Shown here: positions 38,623 to 48,365 of the stretch, piece by piece
Layout: each line of letters opens with the position of its first letter
Numbering within the stretch: position 1 is the first letter of the stretch
Assembly (NCBI RefSeq): GCF_003043455.1
Contig: NZ_PZGG01000001.1
Coordinates: forward strand, 33,124-97,123
Direction: 5' to 3'
Source of the DNA: Staphylococcus simulans
GTDB lineage: Bacteria > Bacillota > Bacilli > Staphylococcales > Staphylococcaceae
DNA length: 64,000 nt
Notes under the pieces: model-generated
What the model was told of the DNA's origin: nothing
The model's database searches: none
What the model saw: only the letters and a program-made list of their open reading frames with translations
Program-made: the position numbers and the translations under genes

Positions 38623-40470
38623 ATGACAAATTTAAGAGAAGACGTACGTAACATTGCTATTATTGCTCACGTTGACCATGGTAAAACAACATTAGTTGAC
38701 GAATTATTAAAACAATCTGGTATTTTCCGTGAGAATGAGCATGTTGATGAACGTGCAATGGATTCTAATGATATTGAAAGAGAACGTGGTATTACAATCT
38801 TAGCGAAAAATACCGCAGTTAATTATAAAGGCACTAGAATTAATATTTTAGACACACCAGGACACGCTGACTTCGGCGGTGAAGTGGAACGTATCATGAA
38901 AATGGTAGACGGTGTTGTATTAGTTGTTGATGCCTACGAAGGTACAATGCCTCAAACACGTTTCGTGTTGAAAAAAGCGTTAGAACAAAACTTGAAACCT
39001 GTAGTGGTTGTAAATAAAATCGATAAACCTGCAGCACGTCCTGAAGCGGTTGTAGATGAAGTCTTAGACTTATTTATCGAATTAGATGCAAATGATGACC
39101 AATTAGAATTCCCAGTTGTATATGCATCAGCTGTTAATGGTACAGCAAGTTTAGACCCAGATAAACAAGATGAAAACATGCAATCATTGTATGAAACAAT
39201 CTTAGACTATGTACCAGCACCAGTAGATAACCGCGATGAACCTTTACAATTCCAAATCGCGTTACTTGATTACAATGACTATGTAGGCCGTATCGGTATC
39301 GGTCGTGTATTCCGCGGTACAATCAAAGTCGGGGATCAAGTATCATTATTAAAACTAGACGGCAGTGTTAAAAACTTCCGTGTCAGCAAATTATTCGGTT
39401 TCTTCGGTTTAAAACGTGAAGAAATTGAAGAAGCACATGCTGGGGATTTAATTGCAGTATCAGGTATGGAAGACATCAACGTAGGGGAAACAGTGACACC
39501 ACACGATCACCAAGAAGCGTTACCTGTCTTACGTATTGATGAACCAACACTAGAAATGACTTTCCGTGTAAACAACTCACCATTCGCAGGTCGTGAAGGT
39601 ACGTATGTGACTGCACGTCAAATTCAAGACCGTTTAGATCAACAACTTGAAACAGACGTATCATTAAAAGTTACACCAACTGACCAACCAGATGCTTGGG
39701 TGATCGCAGGTCGTGGTGAATTACACTTATCTATCTTAATTGAGAATATGCGCCGTGAAGGCTTTGAATTACAAGTATCTAAACCACAAGTAATTCTTAA
39801 AGAAATCGATGGCGTGTTATGCGAACCATTCGAACGTGTTCAATGTGAAGTACCTCAAGAAAACGCAGGTTCAGTTATCGAATCACTTGGACAACGTAAA
39901 GGTGAAATGTTAGACATGGTGACTACAGATAACGGTTTAACACGTTTAGTATTCATGGTTCCTGCACGTGGTATGATCGGTTACACAACTGAATTCATGT
40001 CAATGACAAGTGGTTATGGTATCATCAACCACACATTCGAAGAATTCCGTCCACGTATTAAAGGTCGTATCGGCGGACGTCGTAATGGTGTATTAGTTTC
40101 TATGGACCAAGGTAAAGCAAGCCAATACGCAATTATTGGTTTAGAAGACCGTGGTACAAACTTCATGGAACCAGGTACAGAAGTTTACGAAGGTATGATT
40201 GTTGGTGAAAATAACCGTGATAATGACTTAACAGTTAACATCACTAAAACTAAAAACCAAACCAACGTACGTTCAGCTACGAAAGACCAAACTGAAACAA
40301 TGAAACGTCCACGTATCTTAACACTTGAAGAAGCGTTAGAATTTATCGATGACGATGAATTGTTAGAGGTTACACCTGAAAGTATCCGTATGAGAAAGAA
40401 AATTTTAAATAAATCTCAACGTGAAAAAGAAGCAAAACGTATCAAACAATTAATGGCTGAAGATGAGTAA
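38623..40470 (+). CDS. typA: Ribosome-associated GTPase TypA/BipA
   Basis: Translational GTPase of the EF-G group, linked to ribosome assembly and stress. 615 residues from ATG 38623 (AAGGA 8 nt upstream, start [14 protein letters not shown]). G1 [10 protein letters not shown]3 [15 protein letters not shown]4 VNKIDK; then beta-barrel, EF-G-like and the C-terminal BipA-specific domain ending with the basic [11 protein letters not shown]. An extended -10 promoter (TGATATAAT) lies at 38564-38572. Followed by a terminator. Confidence 0.96.
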   Translation: MTNLREDVRNIAIIAHVDHGKTTLVDELLKQSGIFRENEHVDERAMDSNDIERERGITILAKNTAVNYKGTRINILDTPGHADFGGEVERIMKMVDGVVLVVDAYEGTMPQTRFVLKKALEQNLKPVVVVNKIDKPAARPEAVVDEVLDLFIELDANDDQLEFPVVYASAVNGTASLDPDKQDENMQSLYETILDYVPAPVDNRDEPLQFQIALLDYNDYVGRIGIGRVFRGTIKVGDQVSLLKLDGSVKNFRVSKLFGFFGLKREEIEEAHAGDLIAVSGMEDINVGETVTPHDHQEALPVLRIDEPTLEMTFRVNNSPFAGREGTYVTARQIQDRLDQQLETDVSLKVTPTDQPDAWVIAGRGELHLSILIENMRREGFELQVSKPQVILKEIDGVLCEPFERVQCEVPQENAGSVIESLGQRKGEMLDMVTTDNGLTRLVFMVPARGMIGYTTEFMSMTSGYGIINHTFEEFRPRIKGRIGGRRNGVLVSMDQGKASQYAIIGLEDRGTNFMEPGTEVYEGMIVGENNRDNDLTVNITKTKNQTNVRSATKDQTETMKRPRILTLEEALEFIDDDELLEVTPESIRMRKKILNKSQREKEAKRIKQLMAEDE

Positions 40471-40490
40471 TTGTAAGCCTTGAGATAATG

Positions 40491-40528
40491 AAGAAGTCTG
40501 AATCGTAAAGATTCGGGCTTCTTTTTTA
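40491..40528 (+). terminator. Terminator of typA
   Basis: GAAGTCTGAATC and GATTCGGGCTTC arms (with G-T pairs) and T6. Confidence 0.85.
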
Positions 40529-40557
40529 TGGAGTAAGGACGAAAAAAAGACCATGAA

Positions 40558-40761
40558 TCAATCATCATGGTCTTCTGTTAATATATTGAATTTTTCTTGT
40601 ACTTTATAAAAGTTATTACGTTGTTTAGGAACATCTAAACGACTTCTGCAATCTTCACACATAAATGTGCGCATAGGATGATTGCGTAGCTGTTTGGCTT
40701 CCAATGTATTTTCATCCATGAGTACTTCCGTATCACAAATGATACACTGTACTTTTATCAA
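40558..40761 (-). CDS. YlaI-like zinc-ribbon protein (DUF2197)
   Basis: 67 residues. Two CxxC knuckles, CIIC (residues 6-9) and CEDC (about residues 35-38), should bind one zinc ion. The rest is charged. B. subtilis ylaI, next to typA, is of the same size and family. It starts 1 nt after the stop of the YlaL-like gene upstream, so the two form one minus-strand operon. Function unknown. Confidence 0.8.
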   Translation of the reverse strand: MIKVQCIICDTEVLMDENTLEAKQLRNHPMRTFMCEDCRSRLDVPKQRNNFYKVQEKFNILTEDHDD

Positions 40762-40762
40762 A

Positions 40763-41245
40763 TTATACCACCTCGATATACGTCACATGTTTGAATTCAT
40801 GTGAATACCCTTCTTCAGGTATGTACACGAAGCTGTCTACACCATTGTCATCATATAAACGTTTACCTTCATCTGCGAATTTAAAGAACAGATAAGGCAA
40901 TAAGCTTAACGGCACCTCGATTGAATCTTCATCGTTTGAAAGACGAATTGCTGTGGCATCGTCATTTGGTTCAGCATTCTTGAAGAAAGGTGTCATGTTA
41001 ATCACAAATGTGTCTTCAATCATGGCACGTTTTTTATATTTGATTTCAGAGTTCAGGGTTGGAGGATTAGTTTGTCCTTCCAAAATCGCGCGATTCCATT
41101 CACGGTTATTTTGGAATTCGACAGGTTTTGTTCCTTCAAAGACGCCTGCTTCTAAATCTTCGATTTTTACTTTACGATCGTCAAAAATCCAAGTCGTACT
41201 ATCTAAAGTAATTGGAAATTTAACTTTACCCTTAATTTGTATCAT
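40763..41245 (-). CDS. YlaL-like protein of unknown function
   Basis: 160 residues, soluble, no signal peptide. It begins IQIKGKVKFPITLDSTTWIFDDRKV and has acidic, strand-rich composition; no catalytic motif is recognised. The name follows its place between ylaI-like and ylaN-like genes, matching the B. subtilis yla order. GGGGAGCGC before the ATG. Promoter region shared with the divergent ylaN. Confidence 0.65.
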   Translation of the reverse strand: MIQIKGKVKFPITLDSTTWIFDDRKVKIEDLEAGVFEGTKPVEFQNNREWNRAILEGQTNPPTLNSEIKYKKRAMIEDTFVINMTPFFKNAEPNDDATAIRLSNDEDSIEVPLSLLPYLFFKFADEGKRLYDDNGVDSFVYIPEEGYSHEFKHVTYIEVV

Positions 41246-41315
41246 GTTATGCGCTCCCCTTTATAATATCTGAGTCTATGATAACATAGAATAGAGTTAC
41301 TGATTCGAAATTTAC

Positions 41316-41344
41316 TTGCAATTTAGTTTTGAGTAGGCTAAAAT
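41316..41344 (+). promoter_or_regulatory. Promoter of ylaN
   Basis: TTGCAA, exact 17-nt spacer, TAAAAT; 37 nt before the ylaN ATG. Confidence 0.6.
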
Positions 41345-41381
41345 TTTTAATATGACAAACAAATGATAGGGGGAGTATGTC

Positions 41382-41657
41382 ATGACGAAATCGAACACAA
41401 TCAATAACGCGGCATATGACCAATTAAATAAAGATGCAGATCGCATTCTGCAATTAATTAAAGTACAAATGGACAATTTAACATTGCCGCAATGTCCTTT
41501 GTATGAAGAAGTATTAGATACACAAATGTTTGGTTTACAAAAAGAAGTAGACTTTGCAGCAAACTTAGGCTTGATCGATATCGAACAAGGTAAAGAAATC
41601 ATGTTGCGTCTTGAAAAAGAATTGTCTAAACTTCATGAAGCATTCACAAACGTTTAA
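41382..41657 (+). CDS. ylaN: YlaN (UPF0358) iron-homeostasis protein
   Basis: 91 residues, all helical, with the family run [20 protein letters not shown] followed by [13 protein letters not shown]. From memory, S. aureus YlaN binds iron(II) and relieves Fur repression, and it is needed under iron limitation. AGGGGGAG precedes the ATG. It stands upstream of ftsW with its own terminator, the standard Bacillus/Staphylococcus order. Confidence 0.9.
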   Translation: MTKSNTINNAAYDQLNKDADRILQLIKVQMDNLTLPQCPLYEEVLDTQMFGLQKEVDFAANLGLIDIEQGKEIMLRLEKELSKLHEAFTNV

Positions 41658-41686
41658 TTTCACAGCATCAGATTAAACCGCACAAA

Positions 41687-41738
41687 GTGGCTGCAGTTCT
41701 GTCAGAAGTTGATAGAATGTGCAGTCATTTTTTTATTT
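41687..41738 (+). terminator. Terminator of ylaN
   Basis: Imperfect stem TGGCTGCA-TTCT / AGAA-TGCAGTCA followed by T7 and ATTT. Confidence 0.7.
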
Positions 41739-41893
41739 CTTTCAAGTATACAGAAATGCTTGCAACACGACTTCAAAATGTGGTTTTATAAAGATATCGT
41801 CAAAGTAAAAACAGAATTTAAGACGTTTAAGTCTTATACAAACTCTAAATTTATTTGAAGCTATTTCAAATATGAGAATTGGATGATTTATAA

Positions 41894-43114
41894 ATGAATA
41901 ACATAAAATCTTTCTTTCGGTATGTAGGAAAGTATGCAAAATATATCGATTATCCGTTAGTCATTACATATATAATGCTGTGTTTTATCGGTTTGATTAT
42001 GGTATACAGTGCCAGTATGGTTCCAGCAACTAAGGGAACGTTAACAGGGGGTACACCTGTGTCTGGTACGTACTTCTATACGAGACAATTAATGTATGTT
42101 GTAATGAGTTTTGTTATTGTCTTCTTTATGGCATTCTTTATGAATGTTAAATTTTTACAGCAAACACGAGTGCAACAAATTATGATGGCAGGTATTTTCC
42201 TGTTACTCTTCTTTACATTATTGATTGGTAAGAATATCAACGGTTCGAAAAGTTGGATCAACTTAGGCTTTATGAACTTACAAGCTTCTGAGTTGTTGAA
42301 AATCGCTATTATACTTTATTTGCCGTTTATGATTAATAAAAAGCGTGAACGTGTACTCGCGAATCCCAAATTAATTTTGAACCCGCTCTTATTTATTATC
42401 GTATGTATCGGCATGGTCTTTTTACAACGTGATGTTGGACAAACGATGTTAATTATCATTATTTTTATGTCCATTATGCTTTATGCAGGTATTTGGATTA
42501 AACCATTACTCAAATGGGGCGGTCTCGCAATTATTGGCGGAAGTATTGCATTAGTTATCGCTGCCGCATTTGGATTATTACCAGCTTACTTAGTTGCACG
42601 TTTTAGAATTATGACTGATCCATTCCACTTTGAATCTGGTACAGGTTACCATATTTCGAACTCCTTAATGGCGATTGGGAATGGCGGCTTATTTGGTAAA
42701 GGTATCGGCAATAGTGTATTAAAACTTGGTTATCTGCCAGAACCGCATACTGACTTTATTTTTGCGGTGATATGTGAAGAGCTTGGTTTAATCGGCGGCC
42801 TATTTGTCATTGGCTTATTGTTCTTTATTGTTTATAGAGCATTCCAATTGGCTTCTGAAACAAGTTCTTATTTCTATAAGCTTGTCTGTGTTGGTATCGC
42901 AAGTTATATCGGCAGTCAAACTTTCGTCAACTTAGGTGGTATTTCAGCGTTAATTCCGTTAACAGGGGTGCCATTACCATTTATTAGTTTCGGTGGTTCA
43001 TCCATGATTAGTTTAAGTATTGCCTTAGGTTTACTCTTAATTACTGCGAAACAAATCAAAATGGATAAACAAAAAGCAAAACAAAAACATATTGATATTC
43101 CTAGAAGATATTAA
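41894..43114 (+). CDS. ftsW: Cell-division peptidoglycan glycosyltransferase FtsW
   Basis: SEDS-family septal peptidoglycan polymerase, integral membrane protein with about ten helices. 406 residues. Seen: MVYSASMVPATKG after helix 1, KNINGSKSWINLGFMNLQASELLK (SEDS motif around the catalytic region), GTGYHISNSLMAIGNGGLFGKGIGNS and the C-terminal PLTGVPLPFISFGGSSM, both SEDS signatures. Single gene between ylaN and pycA, with its own terminator. It is ftsW rather than rodA by position. Confidence 0.92.
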   Translation: MNNIKSFFRYVGKYAKYIDYPLVITYIMLCFIGLIMVYSASMVPATKGTLTGGTPVSGTYFYTRQLMYVVMSFVIVFFMAFFMNVKFLQQTRVQQIMMAGIFLLLFFTLLIGKNINGSKSWINLGFMNLQASELLKIAIILYLPFMINKKRERVLANPKLILNPLLFIIVCIGMVFLQRDVGQTMLIIIIFMSIMLYAGIWIKPLLKWGGLAIIGGSIALVIAAAFGLLPAYLVARFRIMTDPFHFESGTGYHISNSLMAIGNGGLFGKGIGNSVLKLGYLPEPHTDFIFAVICEELGLIGGLFVIGLLFFIVYRAFQLASETSSYFYKLVCVGIASYIGSQTFVNLGGISALIPLTGVPLPFISFGGSSMISLSIALGLLLITAKQIKMDKQKAKQKHIDIPRRY

Positions 43115-43119
43115 AGGAG

Positions 43120-43149
43120 AAGGCTGAGAGAAAACTCTCAGTCTTTTTT
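43120..43149 (+). terminator. Terminator of ftsW
   Basis: AAGGCTGAGAG and CTCTCAGTCTT arms around AAAA, then T-run. Confidence 0.9.
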
Positions 43150-43508
43150 AGTTCTAAATGAAGCCTTTCTTGAAATACAAACATTTTTGTATAGAGTGGT
43201 AAGAAATGTTAAGAATAATGATTAAGCTAAAATGATTGCTTTTAGAAATAGGTATAAATAAAGTTTATGATGTGTTATAAGAAAATATGATATAATACGG
43301 ATATGCTTATATAAGTCCTATCTATACTGACACAGTCTAACATGCTTTAGAAATATGTTTGTAAGTTACCTAAACTGTATAGATCGGCATGAAGTTTACA
43401 TATCAGAACAGATACATCTACTAACATTAATGTTCGTGTTTTGGTATACTATTATCTACAACAAAGGTTTAGAAAATTCTAATAATTGATTTTTTGGGGG
43501 TTGATCAC
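43150..43508 (+). promoter_or_regulatory. pycA upstream region with promoter and long leader
   Basis: No gene. An extended -10 (TGATATAAT, 43288-43296) gives a likely start near 43303 and a leader of about 200 nt. In it ATCTATAC (43320-43327) and GTATAGAT (43377-43384) can pair. A 12-bp palindrome AACATTAATGTT (43423-43434) and a TATACT (43445-43450) suggest a second, closer promoter. The ribosome binding site is GGGGG at 43496-43500. Confidence 0.45.
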
Positions 43509-46500
43509 TTGAAGAAGATTAATAAGTTAATGGTAGCAAACCGCGGTGAAATCGCAATTCGTATTTTCCGTGCAGCCACTGAATTAGATATTACAACAGT
43601 CGCAATTTATTCAAATGAAGACAAGGGTTCATTACATAGAAACAAAGCAGATGAATCTTATTTAGTCGGAGAGGATTTAGGTCCAGCTGACAGTTATTTA
43701 AATATTGAACGTATTATTGAAGTTGCGAAAAATGCGAATGTTGATGCGATTCATCCAGGTTACGGATTCTTAAGTGAAAATGAAACCTTCGCGAAACGCT
43801 GTGAAGAAGAAGGGATTATCTTTATCGGTCCTAAGCTTAAACATTTAGATATGTTCGGTGATAAAGTGAAAGCCCGTGCCACAGCAATTGAAGCTGGTTT
43901 GCCAGTTATTCCAGGTACAGACGGACCGATTGAGGATTATCATAAAGCGGCAGATTTTGCGAAAGAAGCAGGTTATCCGTTAATGATTAAAGCCACAAGC
44001 GGTGGCGGTGGTAAAGGTATGCGTATTGTGAATGAGGAATCTGAACTTGAAGAAGCCTTTACACGTGCGAAATCTGAAGCGCAAAAATCATTCGGTAACA
44101 GTGAAGTTTATATTGAAAAATACATTAATGAACCGAAACATATTGAAGTACAAATCATGGGGGATGAACACGGTAATATCGTTCATCTTTATGAAAGAGA
44201 TTGTTCTGTACAACGTCGTCACCAAAAAGTGGTTGAAGTTGCACCATCAGTAGGTATGGATGAAGGTTTACGTCAACGTATTTGTGACGCAGCATTACAA
44301 TTAATGAATAATGTAGGTTATGTCAACGCGGGTACAGTTGAATTCTTAGTTTCTGGCGATGAGTTCTTCTTTATTGAAGTCAACCCACGTGTCCAAGTAG
44401 AACATACAATCACTGAAATGATTACAGGAATTGATATTGTGAAAACACAAATTCTTGTGGCAGATGGAGAAGCATTATTTGATGATGAAATCGGTATTCC
44501 GCATCAAGATGATATCCATACGTTAGGCTATGCGATTCAATGTCGTATTACAACAGAAGATCCGACAAACGACTTTATGCCAGATACTGGTCACATTATC
44601 GCTTATCGCTCTAGCGGTGGCTTTGGTGTACGTTTAGATGCTGGAGACGGCTTCCAAGGTGCAGAAATTTCACCATATTATGATTCATTATTAGTGAAAT
44701 TGTCTACGCATGCGTTAACGTTTAAACAAACAATTGAAAAAATGGACCGTTCATTACGTGAAATGCGTATTCGTGGTGTAAAAACGAATATCCCATTCTT
44801 AATTAACGTAATTCGTAATAAACAGTTCCAAGAAGGCGACTATACAACTAAATTCATCGAAGAAACACCAGAATTATTCGAAATTAATCCAACACAAGAC
44901 CGTGGTACAAAAACATTAGAATATATCGGTAATGTGACAATCAACGGTTTCCCAAGTGTTGAAAAACGTCAAAAGCCTGATTTTGAACGTCCTCATGTAG
45001 AACGTGTACCAAGATCAGAAATCAAACAATTAAGAGGTACAAAACAGCTCTTAGATGAACAAGGGCCTAAAGCTGTAGCGGACTGGTTATTAAAACAAGA
45101 AGATGTGTTGATTACAGATACAACATTCCGTGACGCGCATCAATCTTTACTTGCGACACGTGTGCGTACGAAAGATATGTTAGCTATCGCATCACAAACA
45201 GCAGAAATCTTACAAGATGCGTTCTCCCTTGAAATGTGGGGCGGTGCGACATTTGATGTTGCTTATAACTTCTTGAAAGAAAATCCATGGGAACGTTTAG
45301 AACAAATGCGTAAAGCGATTCCTAATATTTTATTCCAAATGTTATTACGTGCGTCAAACGCAGTAGGTTATAAAAACTACCCAGATAATGTGATTAAGAA
45401 ATTCGTAAAAGAAAGTGCTGAAGCGGGTGTTGATGTCTTCCGTATCTTCGACTCATTGAACTGGTTAGACCAAATGAAAGTGGCAAATGAAGCGGTTCAA
45501 GAAGCGGGTAAAATCTCTGAAGGTACAATTTGTTATACAGGGGATATTTTAGATCCGCAACGTTCTAATATTTATACATTAGATTATTATGTGAATCTTG
45601 CGAAAGAATTGGAAAAAGAAGGTTTCCATATTCTTGCGATTAAAGACATGGCTGGTTTGTTAAAACCTAAAGCTGCGTATGAATTAATCGGCGAATTAAA
45701 AGCAGCAGTTGATTTACCAATCCACTTGCATACACATGATACAAGCGGTAATGGTATCTTAACGTATAAACAAGCGGCAGATGCAGGCGTGGACGTTATT
45801 GATACAGCGGTATCATCAATGAGTGGTTTAACAAGTCAACCAAGTGCGAACTCATTGTATTATGCCTTAAATGGCTTTGGTCGTGATGCCCGTACAGATA
45901 TCAATGGGCTTGAACGTTTAGGTCAATATTGGGATACAGTGCGTCATTACTACAGTGACTTCGAAAGTGATTTCAAATCACCGAATACAGAAATTTATCA
46001 ATATGAAATGCCTGGTGGCCAATACTCTAACTTGAACCAACAAGCGAAAAGTTTAGGCTTAGGCAATAGATTCCATGAAGTTAAAGATATGTATCGTCGT
46101 GTAAACTTCTTATTTGGAGACATTGTTAAAGTAACACCGTCTTCAAAAGTAGTCGGCGATATGGCGTTATACATGGTACAAAATGATTTAACAGAAGAAG
46201 ATGTCTTGAAAGATGGTTATAAACTCGACTTCCCTGAATCAGTCGTATCATTCTTTAAAGGTGAAATCGGTCAACCAACAGACGGTTTCAATAAAGAACT
46301 TCAAAAAGTGGTATTGAAAGGTCAAACACCTTTAACTGAACGTCCAGGTGAATACCTTGAAGATATAGACTTTGAAGCATTACGTGAAGAACTTCAAGCG
46401 AAACAAGAAAAACCTGTCACTGAACAAGATTTAATCAGTTATGCGATTTATCCTAAAGTGTACGAACAGTATATTGCGACAAAAGAACAATTTGGCAATG

Positions 46501-46958
46501 TATCACTATTAGATACACCGACATTCTTCTTTGGTATGCGTACAGGTGAAACAGTAGAAGTTGAAATTGATAAAGGTAAAACATTGATTATCACATTAGA
46601 AGCGATTACTGAACCAGATGATAAAGGTGTCAGAACAATCTTCTTCATCATGAATGGACAAACACGTCAAATTAAAATTCAAGATGAAAATGTGAAAACA
46701 AATGCGACAGTTAAACCAAAAGCAGATAAATCAAATCCTAACCATATCGGTGCGCAAATGCCTGGTACAGTATCAGAAGTTAAAGTTGCGGTAGGTGATC
46801 ATGTAGAAAGCGGACAAGCACTCTTGATTACAGAAGCAATGAAAATGGAGACAACTGTACAAGCACCATTCAATGGTACAGTGAAACAGGTCACTGTCAC
46901 AAATGGTGAAGGTATTCAAACAGGCGATTTATTAGTGGAATTAGAAAAAGATGAATAA
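43509..46958 (+). CDS. pycA: Pyruvate carboxylase
   Basis: Biotin enzyme making oxaloacetate from pyruvate. 1149 residues from TTG 43509 (start MKKINKLMVANRGEIA, GGGGG 8 nt upstream; an in-frame TTG at 43494 has no binding site). Order: biotin carboxylase with ATP-grasp SGGGGKGMRI and EVNPRVQVEHT; carboxyltransferase barrel beginning VLITDTTFRDAHQS, with a biotin-accepting region and metal His pair in HLHTHDTSG; C-terminal carrier domain with biotinylated Lys in TEAMKMET. Single gene with a terminator after it. Confidence 0.97.
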   Translation: MKKINKLMVANRGEIAIRIFRAATELDITTVAIYSNEDKGSLHRNKADESYLVGEDLGPADSYLNIERIIEVAKNANVDAIHPGYGFLSENETFAKRCEEEGIIFIGPKLKHLDMFGDKVKARATAIEAGLPVIPGTDGPIEDYHKAADFAKEAGYPLMIKATSGGGGKGMRIVNEESELEEAFTRAKSEAQKSFGNSEVYIEKYINEPKHIEVQIMGDEHGNIVHLYERDCSVQRRHQKVVEVAPSVGMDEGLRQRICDAALQLMNNVGYVNAGTVEFLVSGDEFFFIEVNPRVQVEHTITEMITGIDIVKTQILVADGEALFDDEIGIPHQDDIHTLGYAIQCRITTEDPTNDFMPDTGHIIAYRSSGGFGVRLDAGDGFQGAEISPYYDSLLVKLSTHALTFKQTIEKMDRSLREMRIRGVKTNIPFLINVIRNKQFQEGDYTTKFIEETPELFEINPTQDRGTKTLEYIGNVTINGFPSVEKRQKPDFERPHVERVPRSEIKQLRGTKQLLDEQGPKAVADWLLKQEDVLITDTTFRDAHQSLLATRVRTKDMLAIASQTAEILQDAFSLEMWGGATFDVAYNFLKENPWERLEQMRKAIPNILFQMLLRASNAVGYKNYPDNVIKKFVKESAEAGVDVFRIFDSLNWLDQMKVANEAVQEAGKISEGTICYTGDILDPQRSNIYTLDYYVNLAKELEKEGFHILAIKDMAGLLKPKAAYELIGELKAAVDLPIHLHTHDTSGNGILTYKQAADAGVDVIDTAVSSMSGLTSQPSANSLYYALNGFGRDARTDINGLERLGQYWDTVRHYYSDFESDFKSPNTEIYQYEMPGGQYSNLNQQAKSLGLGNRFHEVKDMYRRVNFLFGDIVKVTPSSKVVGDMALYMVQNDLTEEDVLKDGYKLDFPESVVSFFKGEIGQPTDGFNKELQKVVLKGQTPLTERPGEYLEDIDFEALREELQAKQEKPVTEQDLISYAIYPKVYEQYIATKEQFGNVSLLDTPTFFFGMRTGETVEVEIDKGKTLIITLEAITEPDDKGVRTIFFIMNGQTRQIKIQDENVKTNATVKPKADKSNPNHIGAQMPGTVSEVKVAVGDHVESGQALLITEAMKMETTVQAPFNGTVKQVTVTNGEGIQTGDLLVELEKDE

Positions 46959-46967
46959 TTAATAACA

Positions 46968-47005
46968 ATACCGGAAGCTGAAAATAGATTCAGTTTCCGG
47001 TATTT
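46968..47005 (+). terminator. Terminator of pycA
   Basis: AATACCGGAAGCTGAA and TTCAGTTTCCGGTATT arms, near-perfect, 6-nt loop. Confidence 0.85.
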
Positions 47006-47060
47006 CTATTCTTGAGAAGCCTATTCATATTAAAAATGGTTGAGAAGCTTGAATGAAGAA

Positions 47061-47115
47061 ATAAAAAAAGACAAAAAATAACCGCTGAACAGTGATTTCT
47101 GTTCAACGGTTATTT
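47061..47115 (-). terminator. Terminator of ctaA
   Basis: AATAACCGTTGAACAG pairs with CTGTTCAGCGGTTATT; on the minus strand TTTTTGTCTTTTTTT follows. Confidence 0.9.
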
Positions 47116-47118
47116 GTA

Positions 47119-48045
47119 TTAATAAGCGTTATTTTTAACTTTTTCAACACGTTTTGTACGAAGCATTAATAAGATGAAGTAGGCGATTAAACCGAATTCA
47201 AATGTGATAATTAATGCGTGTAATAAAGCGATGAATAAGTTCACGCTTGTGAAGATTGATAAAGCACCTGTGATAATTTGCAGTACGATTAATAGTAGTG
47301 CTGCTGTATAACCGTAACGAATTGTACGGTTTTCGTGATAATGTCTGATAGCATAGTTAAATGCAAGGAAGACACTGATTGTAGCGATAAGTGCTAATAA
47401 TCTATGCATGAATTGTACCCAGTCTTGTTCTGTATGTGGAATCAAGTCTGCAAATGGTAATGGCCATGAACCGTATGATAATGATGAATCTGTATGACGT
47501 ACTAGAGCACCTGTGTAAATGCCGACATATAAACAAATCGCCATCGTCCAAGTATAGATTCTAAGTTTTGGATCGATGTGTACTTTGTTCGCTTCGTATT
47601 TTTTATCTACATCGAAGATAATTAATGTCAATACGAAAACAGATGAGAAGCTGATTAATGAAATACCAAAGTGCAATGCGAGTACGTAATCATTTTGTTG
47701 CCAAAGCACTGCCGCAGCTCCGACTAATGCTTGGATAAGTAAGAAACCGACACTGATAATTGCCAGTGGTTTAACTTCTTTAATATACCCGATGTTCTTC
47801 CATGCTGTGATGACCAACCATAATACAACGATTAATGATAAAGCTGATGTTGCTCTGTGACTGAGCTCGATAATTGTACTAATAGGCAGGTTTTGCGGTA
47901 ATAAAGCACCATGACATAACGGCCATGATGATCCGCAACCATCGGCTGAACCTGTTTTTGTAACAAGTGCGCCACCTAATTGAACCCATGCCATAATAAC
48001 TGTTGCGAGAACAGCTAACCATTTAAGGTTACGTTTCTTAAACAA
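47119..48045 (-). CDS. ctaA: Heme A synthase
   Basis: Oxidises heme O to heme A for aa3-type oxidases. 308 residues from TTG 48045, which has GGGGTG about 7 nt upstream and gives [12 protein letters not shown]; the GTG at 48060 overlaps that binding site. Eight hydrophobic helices. The extracellular cysteine pair of Bacillus-type enzymes is present in [15 protein letters not shown], and heme-ligand histidines are in [28 protein letters not shown] and [10 protein letters not shown]. Divergent from ctaB, the classic arrangement. Confidence 0.95.
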   Translation of the reverse strand: MFKKRNLKWLAVLATVIMAWVQLGGALVTKTGSADGCGSSWPLCHGALLPQNLPISTIIELSHRATSALSLIVVLWLVITAWKNIGYIKEVKPLAIISVGFLLIQALVGAAAVLWQQNDYVLALHFGISLISFSSVFVLTLIIFDVDKKYEANKVHIDPKLRIYTWTMAICLYVGIYTGALVRHTDSSLSYGSWPLPFADLIPHTEQDWVQFMHRLLALIATISVFLAFNYAIRHYHENRTIRYGYTAALLLIVLQIITGALSIFTSVNLFIALLHALIITFEFGLIAYFILLMLRTKRVEKVKNNAY

Positions 48046-48184
48046 TTTAAAACACCCCACTGATTAATTGACATAGATAAAGGCAGAGGAAAGGAGGGAT
48101 TTGAACGAACAAGTATGTCAGCCGAATCCGAATTCCATGCCTCAAGCCTATTTGTCATTTGATAAATTGTAAATATTTATAAAC

Positions 48185-48213
48185 ATTATATCAATAATGG
48201 CTATAAATTTTAA
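48185..48213 (-). promoter_or_regulatory. ctaA promoter
   Basis: Minus strand TTAAAA (48213-48208), 17-nt spacer, TATAAT (48190-48185) with an extended TG. Predicted leader of about 130 nt. Confidence 0.55.
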
Positions 48214-48232
48214 TAGCATGTGGATTGAAAAT

Positions 48233-48288
48233 GTGTCACAAAAATGACGATTTTTTGAAAACTAGCGTTGTCGCTAAAGTGTCACAAA
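48233..48288. promoter_or_regulatory. Two ResD/SrrA-like boxes between ctaA and ctaB
   Basis: Identical decamers GTGTCACAAA at 48233-48242 and 48279-48288, which read TTTGTGACAC on the minus strand. TTTGTGA matches the first seven bases of the Bacillus ResD consensus TTTGTGAAT. One lies about 59 nt upstream of the predicted ctaA start and the other is centred near -41.5 of the predicted ctaB start. Confidence 0.55.
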
Positions 48289-48289
48289 T

Positions 48290-48318
48290 TTGTCTTATTT
48301 AGCCTAGTCAACTATTAC
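48290..48318 (+). promoter_or_regulatory. ctaB-ctaM promoter
   Basis: TTGTCT, exact 17-nt spacer, TATTAC; the -35 begins 1 nt after the second GTGTCACAAA box. Confidence 0.55.
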
Positions 48319-48365
48319 TTTTTGCTATATCATTGTATTATATGAATATTTTAAGGAGGGGCATT

